Notes: generated from the letters alone by a model not told the origin. Positions 24,530 to 34,336 are shown, numbered from the stretch's first letter. The stretch: DNA of 47,970 nt from JBNKZU01 sp050301795 (GCA_050301795.1 JBNKZU010000039.1:1-47970); one strand, 5' to 3'. Numbers and translations are program-made.

Positions 24530-24784
24530 TTCACAGTGGAAACAAAGCGGGGTTTATTAGAACTTTTCAGCATCAACTCAACTTTCAGGCTATTGATTTT
24601 GTTTGAGTTATTTGGGATATCGCTATTTTTGATTTCACCATCTAAAAAAGAGAGTTTTCGATTGATTGGCGCACAACCACGGTTCAATAATGCACAGGGA
24701 TAGATGATAACAACGATTAACAGGGACTTTAACGCACTATATTTGTGCACCTCAAAGAGAGTTGCCCTAATTTATTGCACGATT

Positions 24785-25948
24785 TTAGTCTTTAAGCGGG
24801 AACTCAATCTCAAGCTGAGGGAAATAAGCAGAGCCTTCTGCAACATACTCAGAGGTGAAGAGATCCTGAATCGATTCAATCTCGTTTTTTGCCTGAAGAA
24901 AGGCATGAACACAGTCGGGATCGAGCTGCTCCCCAGCGGCCTGTAACAGGTATTGATAAGCCTCTTCATTGCTCCAGGCCTTTTTATAGGGACGCTCTGA
25001 TGTCAGGGCGTCAAAGACATCCGCCACCGTGATGATCCGTGCCTCAATTGGGATCTCATCACCCTGTAGTCCCTCACAATAACCCGATCCATTAAAACAC
25101 TCATGATGGTAGCGTACGATGTTTAGCAACATCGGAATATGCCTTATTTTATTGAGATTAAGTGATTCGATCATGTTCTGGATAATATGTTCTCCACTGA
25201 TGATATGACGCTTCATTACCGTGTACTCCTCATCCGTGAGCTTTCCTTTTTTCAGAAGGATCGAGTCTGGTATCGATATCTTTCCAATATCGTGCAGTGG
25301 TGCAAACATGTAGAGGTATTCGATAAATTCATCATCAAATGCATACTTGTTGGCGATATTCTTTGCGATGAGCCGAGTATAGTGAGCCATACGCTTTAGA
25401 TGTGTGCCGGTCTCAATATCACGACAATTACTGATATTGCAGAGCATCTTGATGTGTGAGCGTAAAAAGCGAATATGAGTAAGCGAATTGAGAATGTTTG
25501 AGATGATCAGTTCTCGATAGATCTTAAGCTTCTGCTCAACCATCGAGGTAAAAAATTGTGAAGAAGTTGAATTAAAGAAAAGAAAACCGGCAAGAAGATG
25601 ATCATCAAAAAAAGGAATGGTGTAACTCGATTGATAGCCACTGTGGACAATTGCACGCGAGTGAAAATTAGAAACATCGTGAGCGTGCGAGAGGTTCTCC
25701 AGAATTCGTCTATCTCGGCTTTTTGCCAAATTCTGCAAAGAGGGGACGTTCTCTAGCTTTTCCGAATAGTGTTGAAGAGGGCTATTACCTCTATTCGACT
25801 GGACAAAGGTCTTGACCTCATCGGTCTCAGCATCATAAGTGACGGCTGCGATCCTAACAATCTCAGGAAACTCTTCTGATATTTCTTGGTGAAGTGAGAT
25901 CAAAAACTGCTGTATCGATCCCATCTGGCCTTCTAAATTTGTATACAT
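24785..25948 (-). CDS. HD-GYP-type phosphodiesterase with N-terminal GAF-like region
   Basis: The 387-residue protein has an N-terminal sensory region (about 1-150) and an HD-GYP domain. The domain shows ETGTHLKRMAHYTRLIA, the HD pair in HDIGKISIPDSILLKKGKL, and RYHHECFNGSGYCEGLQGDEIPIEARIITVADVFDALTSERPYK. HD-GYP enzymes degrade cyclic-di-GMP. Here the defining GYP tripeptide reads GYC, and the usual D before GxG is N, so activity may be altered. ATG 25948 is the first start; ATG 25924 (MGSIQQFL), behind AGAAGG, is an alternative. The gene stands alone. Confidence 0.85.
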   Translation of the reverse strand: MYTNLEGQMGSIQQFLISLHQEISEEFPEIVRIAAVTYDAETDEVKTFVQSNRGNSPLQHYSEKLENVPSLQNLAKSRDRRILENLSHAHDVSNFHSRAIVHSGYQSSYTIPFFDDHLLAGFLFFNSTSSQFFTSMVEQKLKIYRELIISNILNSLTHIRFLRSHIKMLCNISNCRDIETGTHLKRMAHYTRLIAKNIANKYAFDDEFIEYLYMFAPLHDIGKISIPDSILLKKGKLTDEEYTVMKRHIISGEHIIQNMIESLNLNKIRHIPMLLNIVRYHHECFNGSGYCEGLQGDEIPIEARIITVADVFDALTSERPYKKAWSNEEAYQYLLQAAGEQLDPDCVHAFLQAKNEIESIQDLFTSEYVAEGSAYFPQLEIEFPLKD

Positions 25949-26323
25949 TCTGCTTTTTTATATGCTAACTATCTTGCTGCTGTCTTAACTAAAACTATTA
26001 ATTCTCTGACTAAATTAGTCATTTTTTACAATCCATATAGAATAGTACTAAAGCATTATTATTCAAGCGCCAAATCACCTAAGTGTCTGACAAATTGAAG
26101 TAACCTATTGTGTTATTTCAATTTTTTTCTTGCGCCAACCATTACTACGACAACTAACGACACACCTGAAGCCAAAACAGTGTCGTCGCAATCAATATGA
26201 AGTGATTATATTTAATGATATCAATGTCTTACGAACATCCAGGTCGTTTGATAACTCGCAATAATATGCATAAATGCAACAATTCCCCGTTCACACAAGG
26301 TTATTTATAAACTCAAGTGCGCT
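25949..26323. other. intergenic region with two hairpins
   Basis: There is no gene in these 375 A+T-rich bases. GACTAA-A-TTAGTC at about 26009-26021, followed on the plus strand by ATTTTTT, looks like a small terminator or operator. ACGACAC at 26157-26163 pairs exactly with GTGTCGT at 26180-26186 across a 16-base loop. The HD-GYP promoter should lie near the left end, and termination of the efflux operon near the right. Confidence 0.4.
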
Positions 26324-29300
26324 TTACTCGTCACTTGGAAACATCTTTTTCCAACGCTGATTGGCACGGTCTCCCAGTACGAGTAGACACGGTGTTAAAA
26401 CCAGCGTTAACACTGTCGCAAAAGCCAATCCTCCAGCCACTGCTGTTGCCAGTTGCACCCACCACTGTGTGGAAGGGGCACCCGTAGTGACTTCGCGGTT
26501 AATGATGTCGATATTGACCTGAAGCACCATCGGCATCAATCCGAGAATCGTCGTTACCGTAGTCAATAAAACCGGACGTAAACGCTGAGCACCAGTACGC
26601 AAAACCGCCTCAACCGCATCCATACCTCGCTGTCTCAAAATATTATAGGTGTCAATTAAGACAATATTATTATTGACCACAATCCCGGCCAATGAGATCA
26701 CACCGATCCCGCTCATCACAATACCAAAGGGCTGTCCGGTAGTGAGCAGCCCCAAAAAGACACCCACGGTAGAGAAGATCACTGCGGTAAGAATCAGAAA
26801 CGCCTGATAGAAGCTGTTGAACTGGGTTACCAGAATGATCGCCATAATAAATAGCGCCACCAAAAATGCATTGCTCAAAAAGGCTTCCGATTCCCGCTGC
26901 TCGCGATCCTCACCTTTGAAGGTCAGCTCGATTCGAGGATCGTGAAGCTCGGGGTGGCTCTCTAGCCACTGCTTAATCTCCCTGACCTTGCTGTCGGCAA
27001 GGATTCCGGTCTCGACATCGGCCTTGACGGTCATCACACGTTTGCCATCGACACGAGAAACATTGCCCAGCTTCTGCGCAGCAGTGCGGGTCACAAAATG
27101 GGTAATGGGCACCAGTCCATAACTGGTCTGTACCCGCAGGCGATCAAGCTGATCCAGCCCCCGATTCTGATATGGGAATCGAATCAGGATATCGACCTCT
27201 TCATCGGAATCATCGGGACGGTAGTCGGTAACCTTGATCCCTTTGGTCACCATCTGCACTGCGTTGCCAACGATATTCACATCCGCCCCATATTTAGCGG
27301 CCTGGGTACGATCAACCTTGATCTGCCACTCAATCCCCGGAAGTGGACGGTTATCCTCTACATCGACAAAGCCGCCAATCTCCTCCAGCATCTCGTTGAG
27401 TTTGACCACCGCCGGCTCCAACAACTCTGGGAAGCGGGTACTAAGCTGCATCTGGATCGGCTTTCCAACTGGTGGTCCTCCCTCCTGCTTACGGATCTCG
27501 ATATGGATTCCAGCGATATCTGCGGTGCGCTTGCGGATATCGGCGAGTATCGCATCCACCTTGCGGCGTTGCTGCCAATCGACAAACTCCATCTGGATCA
27601 CACCAATGGTGTCTTCGGCTAAATCCTGTCCCCGAAGGTTGATCCCGCTGCGTGTATAGAGGGTTGATATCTCACGCATATCCAGCAGACGATTCTCAAC
27701 ATCTGCAATAAACCGATCCATCTCGTAGACAGAGAGGTTACCTCTGGCGCGTACATGGATCACCGCCCGCTCTGGCTCAATATCGGGGAAAAACTCCACC
27801 CCTTTGCCATAAACGCCATAGGCTCCATATACCGCAAACAGAAATAGCGTGGACAGAATCAAAATCATCAGCGGGTGTGCAACCGATTTTTCCAGAACAC
27901 GAACATATAAGCCCGATAGTCCTTTGATCTCATGCAGCTCGCCCTGCTCTGCTGCGGCGAGGCTTTGCAAGGTCTCACTATTTGCACTGCTGGCCTTGCC
28001 GATCAGCTCACCCAGCGTCGGCACGAAGATCAGTGCCATCACCAATGATGCGCTCAATGTGGCGATAAGGGTGATCGGCAGATACTTCATAAACTCGCCC
28101 ATAATCCCCGGCCAGAATAGCAGCGGCATAAACGCGGCAAGTGTCGTTGCCGTTGATGCGGTGATCGGCCACGCCATTCGCTTGGCGGCATAGGCATAGG
28201 CACGTTTTCTGTGCATTCCCTCGGCCATTTTTCGATCGGCCAGTTCAGTCACCACTATCGCACCGTCAATGAGCATACCCACAGCCATTATCAGACTGAA
28301 AAGCACGATAATATTGATCGTCAGCCCCATAGCATAGATGATCAGAATCCCAGTCAGAAATGATCCGGGGATCGCAACACCAACAAGTCCGGCTGTTCGC
28401 AATCCTAATGCTGCGACCACCACAATCATCACCAGAATCACCGCACTCAGAACATTGTTTTGCAGATCTGCCAATAATTGCCGAACATCTTTTGATTTAT
28501 CCTGAGAGAAGCTGACCACAACCCCCGCTGGCCATAACTGCTGCTCGTTGTTAACCAGATCTCTGACCTTTTCGATGGTTTCAATAATGTTTTCACCCAC
28601 ACGCTTGGAGATCTCAAGGCTGATGGCGGGGTTACCATTGACCCGTGCAAACGAGGTGGGATCCTTAAAGGTGCGACGCACAGTGGTTACATCTTTAAAA
28701 GTGATAACGCGCTCTCCGACCACCTTCACCGGTAGCGACAGCACATCCTTCGCCTCCTCCAGCAACCCCGGAACCTTGATGGTGTAGCGACCACTGCCGC
28801 TATCAAGCGCACCAGCCGCAACCAGCTTGTTATTCCGTAGCACAAAACCGATCAGCTCTTCGTAGGAGATGCCGTAGGTATCGAGCATCCTTGGCTCGAC
28901 GATGATCTCAACCATCTCATCGCGGTCTCCGGCGATATCCGCCTCCAGCACCTCGCGCATCCCTTCGATTTTGTCCTTGAGATCACGCGCCAGCATTAAC
29001 AGTGTGCGCTCTGGAACATCCCCTGCAAGCGTCACCACCAAAACCGGAAACAGCGCTACATTCACCTCGTTGACAGAGGGTTCGTCGGTATCCGCAGGGA
29101 GGTTGTTTTTGGCGATATCGACCTTTTCACGAACATCGGCGAGCGCGCTATCGCTATTGAATCCGGCATCAAACTCCAGCAATACCGAGGCATGGCCTTC
29201 GCCAGCAGTTGAGCGCATCTCCTTTATCCCTTCAATGGTCTGCAACTCCTTCTCCATCGGTCTGACCAACAGACGCTCGGCGTCTTCTGGTGAGATCCCT

Positions 29301-29458
29301 TCGTGGCTCATTGAGACGTAGATGATGGGGATCGCAACATCAGGATCAGCCTCTTTGGGTATCGAGACATAGGCGATACTCCCGCTTATCAGGATCAGGA
29401 TCAGTAGTGAAAGCACGGTGCGCGAGCGATCAAACGCCGCATTGATAATCGATTTCAT
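26324..29458 (-). CDS. RND-family multidrug efflux permease (HAE1/AcrB-like)
   Basis: The 1044-residue proton-driven inner-membrane pump has the standard layout: helix 1 (RTVLSLLILILISGSIAYVSIP), a first periplasmic loop, a helix block with the relay residues in GMLIDGAIVVTELADRKM, a second loop, and final helices (LAGIVVNNNIVLIDTYNILRQRG). Full length suggests a working pump. It is last in the padR-MFP-permease operon, 13 bp after the adaptor gene. No outer-membrane channel gene is nearby, so it must borrow a TolC-like protein. Substrates cannot be read from the sequence. Confidence 0.93.
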   Translation of the reverse strand: MKSIINAAFDRSRTVLSLLILILISGSIAYVSIPKEADPDVAIPIIYVSMSHEGISPEDAERLLVRPMEKELQTIEGIKEMRSTAGEGHASVLLEFDAGFNSDSALADVREKVDIAKNNLPADTDEPSVNEVNVALFPVLVVTLAGDVPERTLLMLARDLKDKIEGMREVLEADIAGDRDEMVEIIVEPRMLDTYGISYEELIGFVLRNNKLVAAGALDSGSGRYTIKVPGLLEEAKDVLSLPVKVVGERVITFKDVTTVRRTFKDPTSFARVNGNPAISLEISKRVGENIIETIEKVRDLVNNEQQLWPAGVVVSFSQDKSKDVRQLLADLQNNVLSAVILVMIVVVAALGLRTAGLVGVAIPGSFLTGILIIYAMGLTINIIVLFSLIMAVGMLIDGAIVVTELADRKMAEGMHRKRAYAYAAKRMAWPITASTATTLAAFMPLLFWPGIMGEFMKYLPITLIATLSASLVMALIFVPTLGELIGKASSANSETLQSLAAAEQGELHEIKGLSGLYVRVLEKSVAHPLMILILSTLFLFAVYGAYGVYGKGVEFFPDIEPERAVIHVRARGNLSVYEMDRFIADVENRLLDMREISTLYTRSGINLRGQDLAEDTIGVIQMEFVDWQQRRKVDAILADIRKRTADIAGIHIEIRKQEGGPPVGKPIQMQLSTRFPELLEPAVVKLNEMLEEIGGFVDVEDNRPLPGIEWQIKVDRTQAAKYGADVNIVGNAVQMVTKGIKVTDYRPDDSDEEVDILIRFPYQNRGLDQLDRLRVQTSYGLVPITHFVTRTAAQKLGNVSRVDGKRVMTVKADVETGILADSKVREIKQWLESHPELHDPRIELTFKGEDREQRESEAFLSNAFLVALFIMAIILVTQFNSFYQAFLILTAVIFSTVGVFLGLLTTGQPFGIVMSGIGVISLAGIVVNNNIVLIDTYNILRQRGMDAVEAVLRTGAQRLRPVLLTTVTTILGLMPMVLQVNIDIINREVTTGAPSTQWWVQLATAVAGGLAFATVLTLVLTPCLLVLGDRANQRWKKMFPSDE

Positions 29459-29471
29459 CTTATTCCCTGCT

Positions 29472-30545
29472 CTACTGTTCCATTACCACATCAACATGAT
29501 CGCCATCACGAACGAACCCCTGTCCTACGGTGATCAACCGGATCTGTTCAGGGATACCAGTAAGCCAGATACCATCGCTATCAGAACGTGCAATCTCCAC
29601 CGGATAGAATTCAACAATACCCTCCTCATTGGCTGCCTTTACTCCAAGCACTCCACCATCATTAAGTGATAACAGGGATGGTGACAGTTTGTGTGCAAGC
29701 ACCTCTTTAACCGGGATCCTCATTTCAGTGGTAATACCTAACATACGCTCACCTTCCGGATTGGGGATCGTGACCTCAATATGGAAGGTGCGACTCTTAT
29801 CATCTGCTTCGGTAGAGATATAAGAAACAGTGCCCTCGATATTTCGATGATCTGCGGTTGTTGCAACGACCTTCTGTCCCTGCTGAATATTCACAACCTC
29901 TCGTTCAGCAAGGTCTCCAATAATCAAATAGGGATTGATATCTACAACCGTTGCGATCGGATCGCCAATTGAGAGAAAACTTCCCTGCTCAACTATTCTG
30001 CTATCCAATACACCGTCAAATGGTGCCTTGACCACTGTTTTTTCAATATCCAGCTCAATCGCCTTGAGTGCCGCCTCGGCAGCCTTGAGCTGTGTTGTCG
30101 CCTCAGCCATCTGACTCTCGGCTCTTAACCCTTTATCCTTTAGTGATTGTGATGCACGGTATTCTATTTTTCGCTGCTCCAGCAGAGCACTGGCCTGGTC
30201 AAGCTGCTGCTGACGATCATCCATCGCAAAATGGAGTATTGCCTCACCCGCTTTTACCTCCGCACCACGCTTCTTTGAGATGTAATGCACCTTGCCACGA
30301 GTCTGTGCAAGCAGTGTCACCTTTCGACCAGGCGCTGTCCGGCCGTTAATCACAACCTCCTGCAACACCTTTTCGGCCTTGATCAGTCGGGCTTTAACCT
30401 TGCTTAACTGCTTAGGCGCGGACTCTTTTGCTATCACCTTTTCAGGCGTAGAAACATCTTCTGAATCTGAATAACTATTTCCGCTTAAAACCCATACAGT
30501 GGCAGAAAGCGCCATAACACCTGCAATTACGATTGAACGATTCAT
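29472..30545 (-). CDS. RND efflux periplasmic adaptor (membrane fusion protein)
   Basis: The 357-residue adaptor has one N-terminal membrane anchor (IVIAGVMALSATVWVLSG), a barrel-sandwich hybrid domain split by a coiled-coil hairpin (GRKVTLLAQTRGKVHYISKKRGAEVKAGEAIL and TVVKAPFDGVLDSRIVEQGSFLSIGDPI), and a beta-barrel. It links the permease to an outer-membrane channel. Its ATG overlaps the padR stop by four bases, so the repressor and pump are co-translated. There is no lipobox cysteine. Confidence 0.92.
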   Translation of the reverse strand: MNRSIVIAGVMALSATVWVLSGNSYSDSEDVSTPEKVIAKESAPKQLSKVKARLIKAEKVLQEVVINGRTAPGRKVTLLAQTRGKVHYISKKRGAEVKAGEAILHFAMDDRQQQLDQASALLEQRKIEYRASQSLKDKGLRAESQMAEATTQLKAAEAALKAIELDIEKTVVKAPFDGVLDSRIVEQGSFLSIGDPIATVVDINPYLIIGDLAEREVVNIQQGQKVVATTADHRNIEGTVSYISTEADDKSRTFHIEVTIPNPEGERMLGITTEMRIPVKEVLAHKLSPSLLSLNDGGVLGVKAANEEGIVEFYPVEIARSDSDGIWLTGIPEQIRLITVGQGFVRDGDHVDVVMEQ

Positions 30546-31087
30546 TGTTTCTCTTCTTTATTAGTTACCGGGGGATGCACCCTGACCAACAGCTCTTGTT
30601 GATGATTCTGGATATACTCCATTCCGGCCTTCAGTGTTGCTGTGGCAAATCCAGCAACAAATTGTGCCGAGGGATCATCCTGAACAGCCACACACTCATT
30701 AAGGTAATCAATCATCTGCCGACTCTCATTGATACGTTGTTGCAAGATCTCGACAAGACGTTCTCGTGATATTAGCGGTGCAAAAACGATAAGAACCATA
30801 AAGGCTGAACGTAACTTGTGTGATGGCTCAAGCTGACTCAAGGTATCGATTAATTGTTGGCGACCACTATCCGTAAGTGAATAGACCTTTTTTGCCGGTC
30901 TTTTCTGCTGTGTCACATCAACACAATCGATATATCCTTTCTCGTTTAGCTCTGCGAGCGCAGGATAGATTGAACCATATCCTGCCGCATAAAAATGGCT
31001 GAAGGCATCCTCAAAAAATTGTTTGATCTCATATCCTGTTGCGTCACCACAACTGAGCACACCAAGACAGAGCGTTTTAACATTCAT
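30542..31087 (-). CDS. PadR-family transcriptional repressor
   Basis: The 181-residue protein has a PadR winged helix at residues 1-80 (LCLGVLSCGDATGYEIKQFFEDAFSHFYAAGYGSIYPALAELNEKGYI) and a C-terminal helical dimerisation domain. PadR proteins repress nearby genes and release DNA on binding small phenolics or drugs. It is the first gene of the efflux operon, and an exact palindrome lies 51 bases upstream of its start. The GYGSIYPAL recognition segment is intact. Confidence 0.92.
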   Translation of the reverse strand: MNVKTLCLGVLSCGDATGYEIKQFFEDAFSHFYAAGYGSIYPALAELNEKGYIDCVDVTQQKRPAKKVYSLTDSGRQQLIDTLSQLEPSHKLRSAFMVLIVFAPLISRERLVEILQQRINESRQMIDYLNECVAVQDDPSAQFVAGFATATLKAGMEYIQNHQQELLVRVHPPVTNKEEKQ

Positions 31088-31138
31088 CCTAAAAAACTAT
31101 CCCCTGTACATCTTTGATCCGATAAAACGAAAGGTGAC

Positions 31139-31159
31139 TATATATCAAACCGATATATA
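31139..31159. promoter_or_regulatory. palindromic operator upstream of padR
   Basis: TATATATC and GATATATA are exact complements around AAACC. The symmetry, spacing and place fit a PadR operator governing the pump operon. It could also affect the divergent BamB-like gene, whose start is 124 bp away. Confidence 0.6.
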
Positions 31160-31282
31160 TATAAATCTCAAAATCTGCTAAAAAAAGGTGACACAGACCC
31201 CATCAGAAGAATAAATCTTTAAGAAGAGTTTGGTTTTTGCTTTTACAACGCTACAATTACGCATTGGCTACAGGAGAAGAAA

Positions 31283-32365
31283 ATGAAGCGTATTGGAACA
31301 ATTCTGATACTTACAGCAGCACTTACCGCCTGCGGAGGTGGCAAGATAGATATGTATCGTGGTGGTTCATCACTCGTTGGTGTCTACGACTCCGGCAGTG
31401 TTGAAAAGATTAATAACCTGCTCTGGAAATTCAATTCCAATCAGCCGATTAAAGGCTCGCCAGTTATCTCTGGCAATACCATCTTTTTTGGCAATCAGGA
31501 GGGTTACCTCTTTGCTGTAGATCTTAAAAGCGGTAAAGAGAAGTGGCGTTTTAAAACGCTATCATCAATCGATGGTACACCCGCTGTCATGGGTGACCTT
31601 GTCTATATCGGAAGCCGTGACGGAAAGGCCTATGCAGTTTATAAAGAGACTGGGCAGGAAGCGTGGTCAACCCAGACCACTGGCGCAGTCACAACCTCTC
31701 CATCCATTGCTGAAGGCTTAGTCTTCTTTGGTAATGTGAAGGGCGATTTTTACGCTTTTGAAGCGGAGACTGGTCGTCAAAACTGGCGTTATACCGCAGA
31801 GGGTTCAATCTACTCTTCACCGGCAGTCTATAGCGATACACTCTTTTTCGGCTCTGAGAGCGGCAACCTCTATGCACTGAGTACAAAAGGGGGAACCGAA
31901 CGCTGGCGCTTTAAAGCGAAAAAGGCGATCTACGGCTCACCTGTCGCCACCGATGAGATTATCTATGTTGGTAGTCAGGACACCACTGTTTATGCCGTAG
32001 ACCGCAAAACTGGCCAAATGCGCTGGAGATATCTAACCGAAGGCCCTGTATACAGCACTCCGGCGATTGAAGATGGGATGATCTATGTCGGAAGCAATGA
32101 CGGTTATCTCTATGCGATCTCTGAAACACTTCAGCGTCCGAAATGGAAATACAAACTCAACGATTGGGTGATCAGCGGGCCGGTCATTGCCGACGATATG
32201 ATCTATGTCGGTGGCTATGATCAGAACCTCTATGCGATCAACAAAGAAGAGGGGTTAAAAATCTGGCAGTTCAGCACACAAGGTGCAATCAGCTCATCTG
32301 CCATAGTTATGGATGAGAAGATCTACTTCACCAGTCAGGATGGAAGCCTCTACGCGGCAGAATAG
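31283..32365 (+). CDS. BamB-like PQQ-repeat beta-propeller lipoprotein
   Basis: The 360-residue protein has a lipoprotein signal (ILILTAALTAC, lipobox LTAC with Cys17). It is built of about seven PQQ-type blades, seen as repeats of the kind VYIGSRDGKAYAVYKETGQEAW. BamB in the outer-membrane assembly complex has this form but is usually about 390 residues and lies between hisS and der. Here the gene stands alone between the efflux operon and mazG. AGGAGAAGAAAATG gives a strong ribosome site. It may be BamB itself or a paralogous envelope scaffold. Confidence 0.8.
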   Translation: MKRIGTILILTAALTACGGGKIDMYRGGSSLVGVYDSGSVEKINNLLWKFNSNQPIKGSPVISGNTIFFGNQEGYLFAVDLKSGKEKWRFKTLSSIDGTPAVMGDLVYIGSRDGKAYAVYKETGQEAWSTQTTGAVTTSPSIAEGLVFFGNVKGDFYAFEAETGRQNWRYTAEGSIYSSPAVYSDTLFFGSESGNLYALSTKGGTERWRFKAKKAIYGSPVATDEIIYVGSQDTTVYAVDRKTGQMRWRYLTEGPVYSTPAIEDGMIYVGSNDGYLYAISETLQRPKWKYKLNDWVISGPVIADDMIYVGGYDQNLYAINKEEGLKIWQFSTQGAISSSAIVMDEKIYFTSQDGSLYAAE

Positions 32366-32386
32366 ATTGACTAATAAAACCAAAAA

Positions 32387-32415
32387 GGGCGGCTCAACTG
32401 AGCCGCCCTTTTTTT
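32387..32415 (+). terminator. bidirectional rho-independent terminator
   Basis: GGGCGGCTCA, loop AC, TGAGCCGCCC (32387-32408), then seven T. An A-run at 32382-32386 lets it also serve the opposite strand, so it ends both the BamB-like gene and the convergent mazG transcript. Confidence 0.95.
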
Positions 32416-32441
32416 ATGTCAAACCAATATCAATAAAGCAT

Positions 32442-33224
32442 CTATTCATCAGCCTGGGATTTAACCATCTCCCAAAGCAGATTCATCTCTTCAAGAGAGA
32501 GCTCTTTGACATCCTTACCAGAATCCAGCGCTATCGCTTCGAGTTGCTGAAAGCGTTTTATAAAGCGGTTATTACATTTCAACAGGGCATGTTCAGGATC
32601 GACATTCTCGTGACGAGCCAGGTTCACTAAGCTAAACATAAGATCCCCAATCTCATCCTCAATGTTGATCTCTTCCCCTTCGGCCAAGGCGATCTCAAGC
32701 TCATTAATCTCTTCTGTTACCTTAATCAGTACGCCAAAGGGATCATCCCAATCAAATCCGACTCTTGCCGCTCGCTTCTGGATCTTCTCCGCCCGTTTAA
32801 GCTGCGGCAACCCTTTTGCAATACCATCAAGATGGCTGTTCGAGTCAACTGCACGCTCTTCTGCCTTGATATGTTCCCACGCTTCTGTTTGCGCCTCTTT
32901 GTCTTCAATCTGGCTATCGCCAAAGACATGAGGGTGGCGGCGTACCATCTTCTCAACGATGGATTCAACAACATCATCAAAGCTAAATGCACCCTGCTCC
33001 TCGGCCATCCGCGCATGAAATACGACCTGAAAAAGAAGATCACCAAGCTCGCTTTTAAGTGAGTTCATATCGTCATGATCGATTGCATCAGAAACCTCAT
33101 AGGCCTCTTCCAGGGTATACGGGGCTATCGTTTTAAAGGTTTGCTCTAAATCCCAGGGGCATCCACGTTGCGGATCTCTCAGAGCAGCCATAACTTCAAT
33201 TAGGGGGGCAATTGTTTGGCTCAT
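32442..33224 (-). CDS. mazG: nucleoside triphosphate pyrophosphohydrolase
   Basis: The 260-residue cytosolic housecleaning enzyme hydrolyses NTPs to NMP and PPi. Two MazG domains are present: CPWDLEQTFKTIAPYTLEEAYEVSDAI with ELGDLLFQVVFHARMAEE in the first half, and a second EITEE/DEIGDLMFSLVNLARH set. The acidic EExxE and ExxD residues are intact, and the length is normal. The upstream thioredoxin-like gene overlaps its start by four bases. Confidence 0.95.
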   Translation of the reverse strand: MSQTIAPLIEVMAALRDPQRGCPWDLEQTFKTIAPYTLEEAYEVSDAIDHDDMNSLKSELGDLLFQVVFHARMAEEQGAFSFDDVVESIVEKMVRRHPHVFGDSQIEDKEAQTEAWEHIKAEERAVDSNSHLDGIAKGLPQLKRAEKIQKRAARVGFDWDDPFGVLIKVTEEINELEIALAEGEEINIEDEIGDLMFSLVNLARHENVDPEHALLKCNNRFIKRFQQLEAIALDSGKDVKELSLEEMNLLWEMVKSQADE

Positions 33225-34282
33225 TGTTCATTCCGATTGTATTGTTGTAGTGTTAAGCCCCTACGATAAATGCCAGAATTAATGTAATCAAGTACTCGTT
33301 GCAATCTATAGAAGCCAATTACTGAATCTACCCTGAGAATCTCATCACCATTTTCATCAAAAAAGATGAGTGTCGGAGTGTAGTAGAGCCCCAGTTTTGA
33401 TGACCATTCCCTAGCGGTTGTCTTTTCACCCTTTGGTGTAACTACCGGCGTTTGCGCCCGGATATTTAGCTGAATCACATCAAACGCTTCAAATTGTTTA
33501 ATGATCGTCTCATTCTGTAGTGGGCTGGTATGAAGAACATCACAGGCGTGGCAATCACCCTGTTCAAAAAAAACAACCAGTGGACGACTACCCTTGACGC
33601 GACTTCGATTAAGATTATGAGGCGGCGACATAAATATTGGTGACTCATTTAATCCGCCCGATTCAAAGATCATAGTAGTATCGGCTCGACTTAGATAATC
33701 ACTGAAACGCTCTTTTTGATAGTGGTTATCTGCAACATACTCCAGAGCGGCTCTGAATCTGTAGGGGGGTGAGTAACCATTAAGCCGAAGTGCTGTTTCT
33801 CCCTTCTCATCGATAAAGATCAGCGTGGGTGTGAAGTTGACCTTCATCGAATCAGCAAACGCCTTCTCACTCATCTCATTGCCCTGCAAATCGATAACAC
33901 TCTTGTCGCCGTGAATATCAATTGCGATAAAATCAAATCGATCTCTGGCATAGCGCTCAACATCGTAGCGTGCAAAGTTATTGTCGAGCATCGCCTGGCA
34001 GTAGGGGCAGTGCTTTTGACCAAAATAGAGTACCAGTCCCTTCTTTCTGAAGGATATCGCTTCCTCCAGATCTTCACCCAGATTCAGGAAACTCAGCCGA
34101 AACCAGTGGGGATGTCTAACCTCTTTTTGAACCGGACTATCATCAAATCCCGGCTCCAGCTCTCCGAATGAATCAAAATCATCCCCTTCATTCGCTGCGC
34201 TGACAGGCTCAACCATTGCCAGAACGAGCAGGATCAGTGTCCACTGCATCAGCGTTTTCAGTAATGAGGGTAATATGTGCAT
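33221..34282 (-). CDS. exported tandem thioredoxin-fold protein
   Basis: The 353-residue protein has a signal peptide (MHILPSLLKTLMQWTLILLVLAMVEPVSA). Two thioredoxin domains follow: the first with C92-P-Y-C95 and a cis-Pro loop FTPTLIF, the second with C244-H-A-C247 and YTPTLIF. Both look redox-active and would act in the periplasm, in the manner of SoxW/DsbD-type or DUF255-like reductants. Two complete copies suggest an internal duplication. It overlaps mazG by four bases. The partner protein is unknown. Confidence 0.8.
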   Translation of the reverse strand: MHILPSLLKTLMQWTLILLVLAMVEPVSAANEGDDFDSFGELEPGFDDSPVQKEVRHPHWFRLSFLNLGEDLEEAISFRKKGLVLYFGQKHCPYCQAMLDNNFARYDVERYARDRFDFIAIDIHGDKSVIDLQGNEMSEKAFADSMKVNFTPTLIFIDEKGETALRLNGYSPPYRFRAALEYVADNHYQKERFSDYLSRADTTMIFESGGLNESPIFMSPPHNLNRSRVKGSRPLVVFFEQGDCHACDVLHTSPLQNETIIKQFEAFDVIQLNIRAQTPVVTPKGEKTTAREWSSKLGLYYTPTLIFFDENGDEILRVDSVIGFYRLQRVLDYINSGIYRRGLTLQQYNRNEQ

Positions 34283-34336
34283 ATACCGAGTTTGGCACTG
34301 TGCCCTGGAGTGAGCAATTAGGGTTTTCCTGACTAC

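Noticed and set aside
24469..24750. 93-residue frame upstream of glnK with a hydrophobic start
   Set aside because: It covers the sigma-54 promoter and NtrC-like sites, has no good lipobox or ribosome site and no recognisable family.
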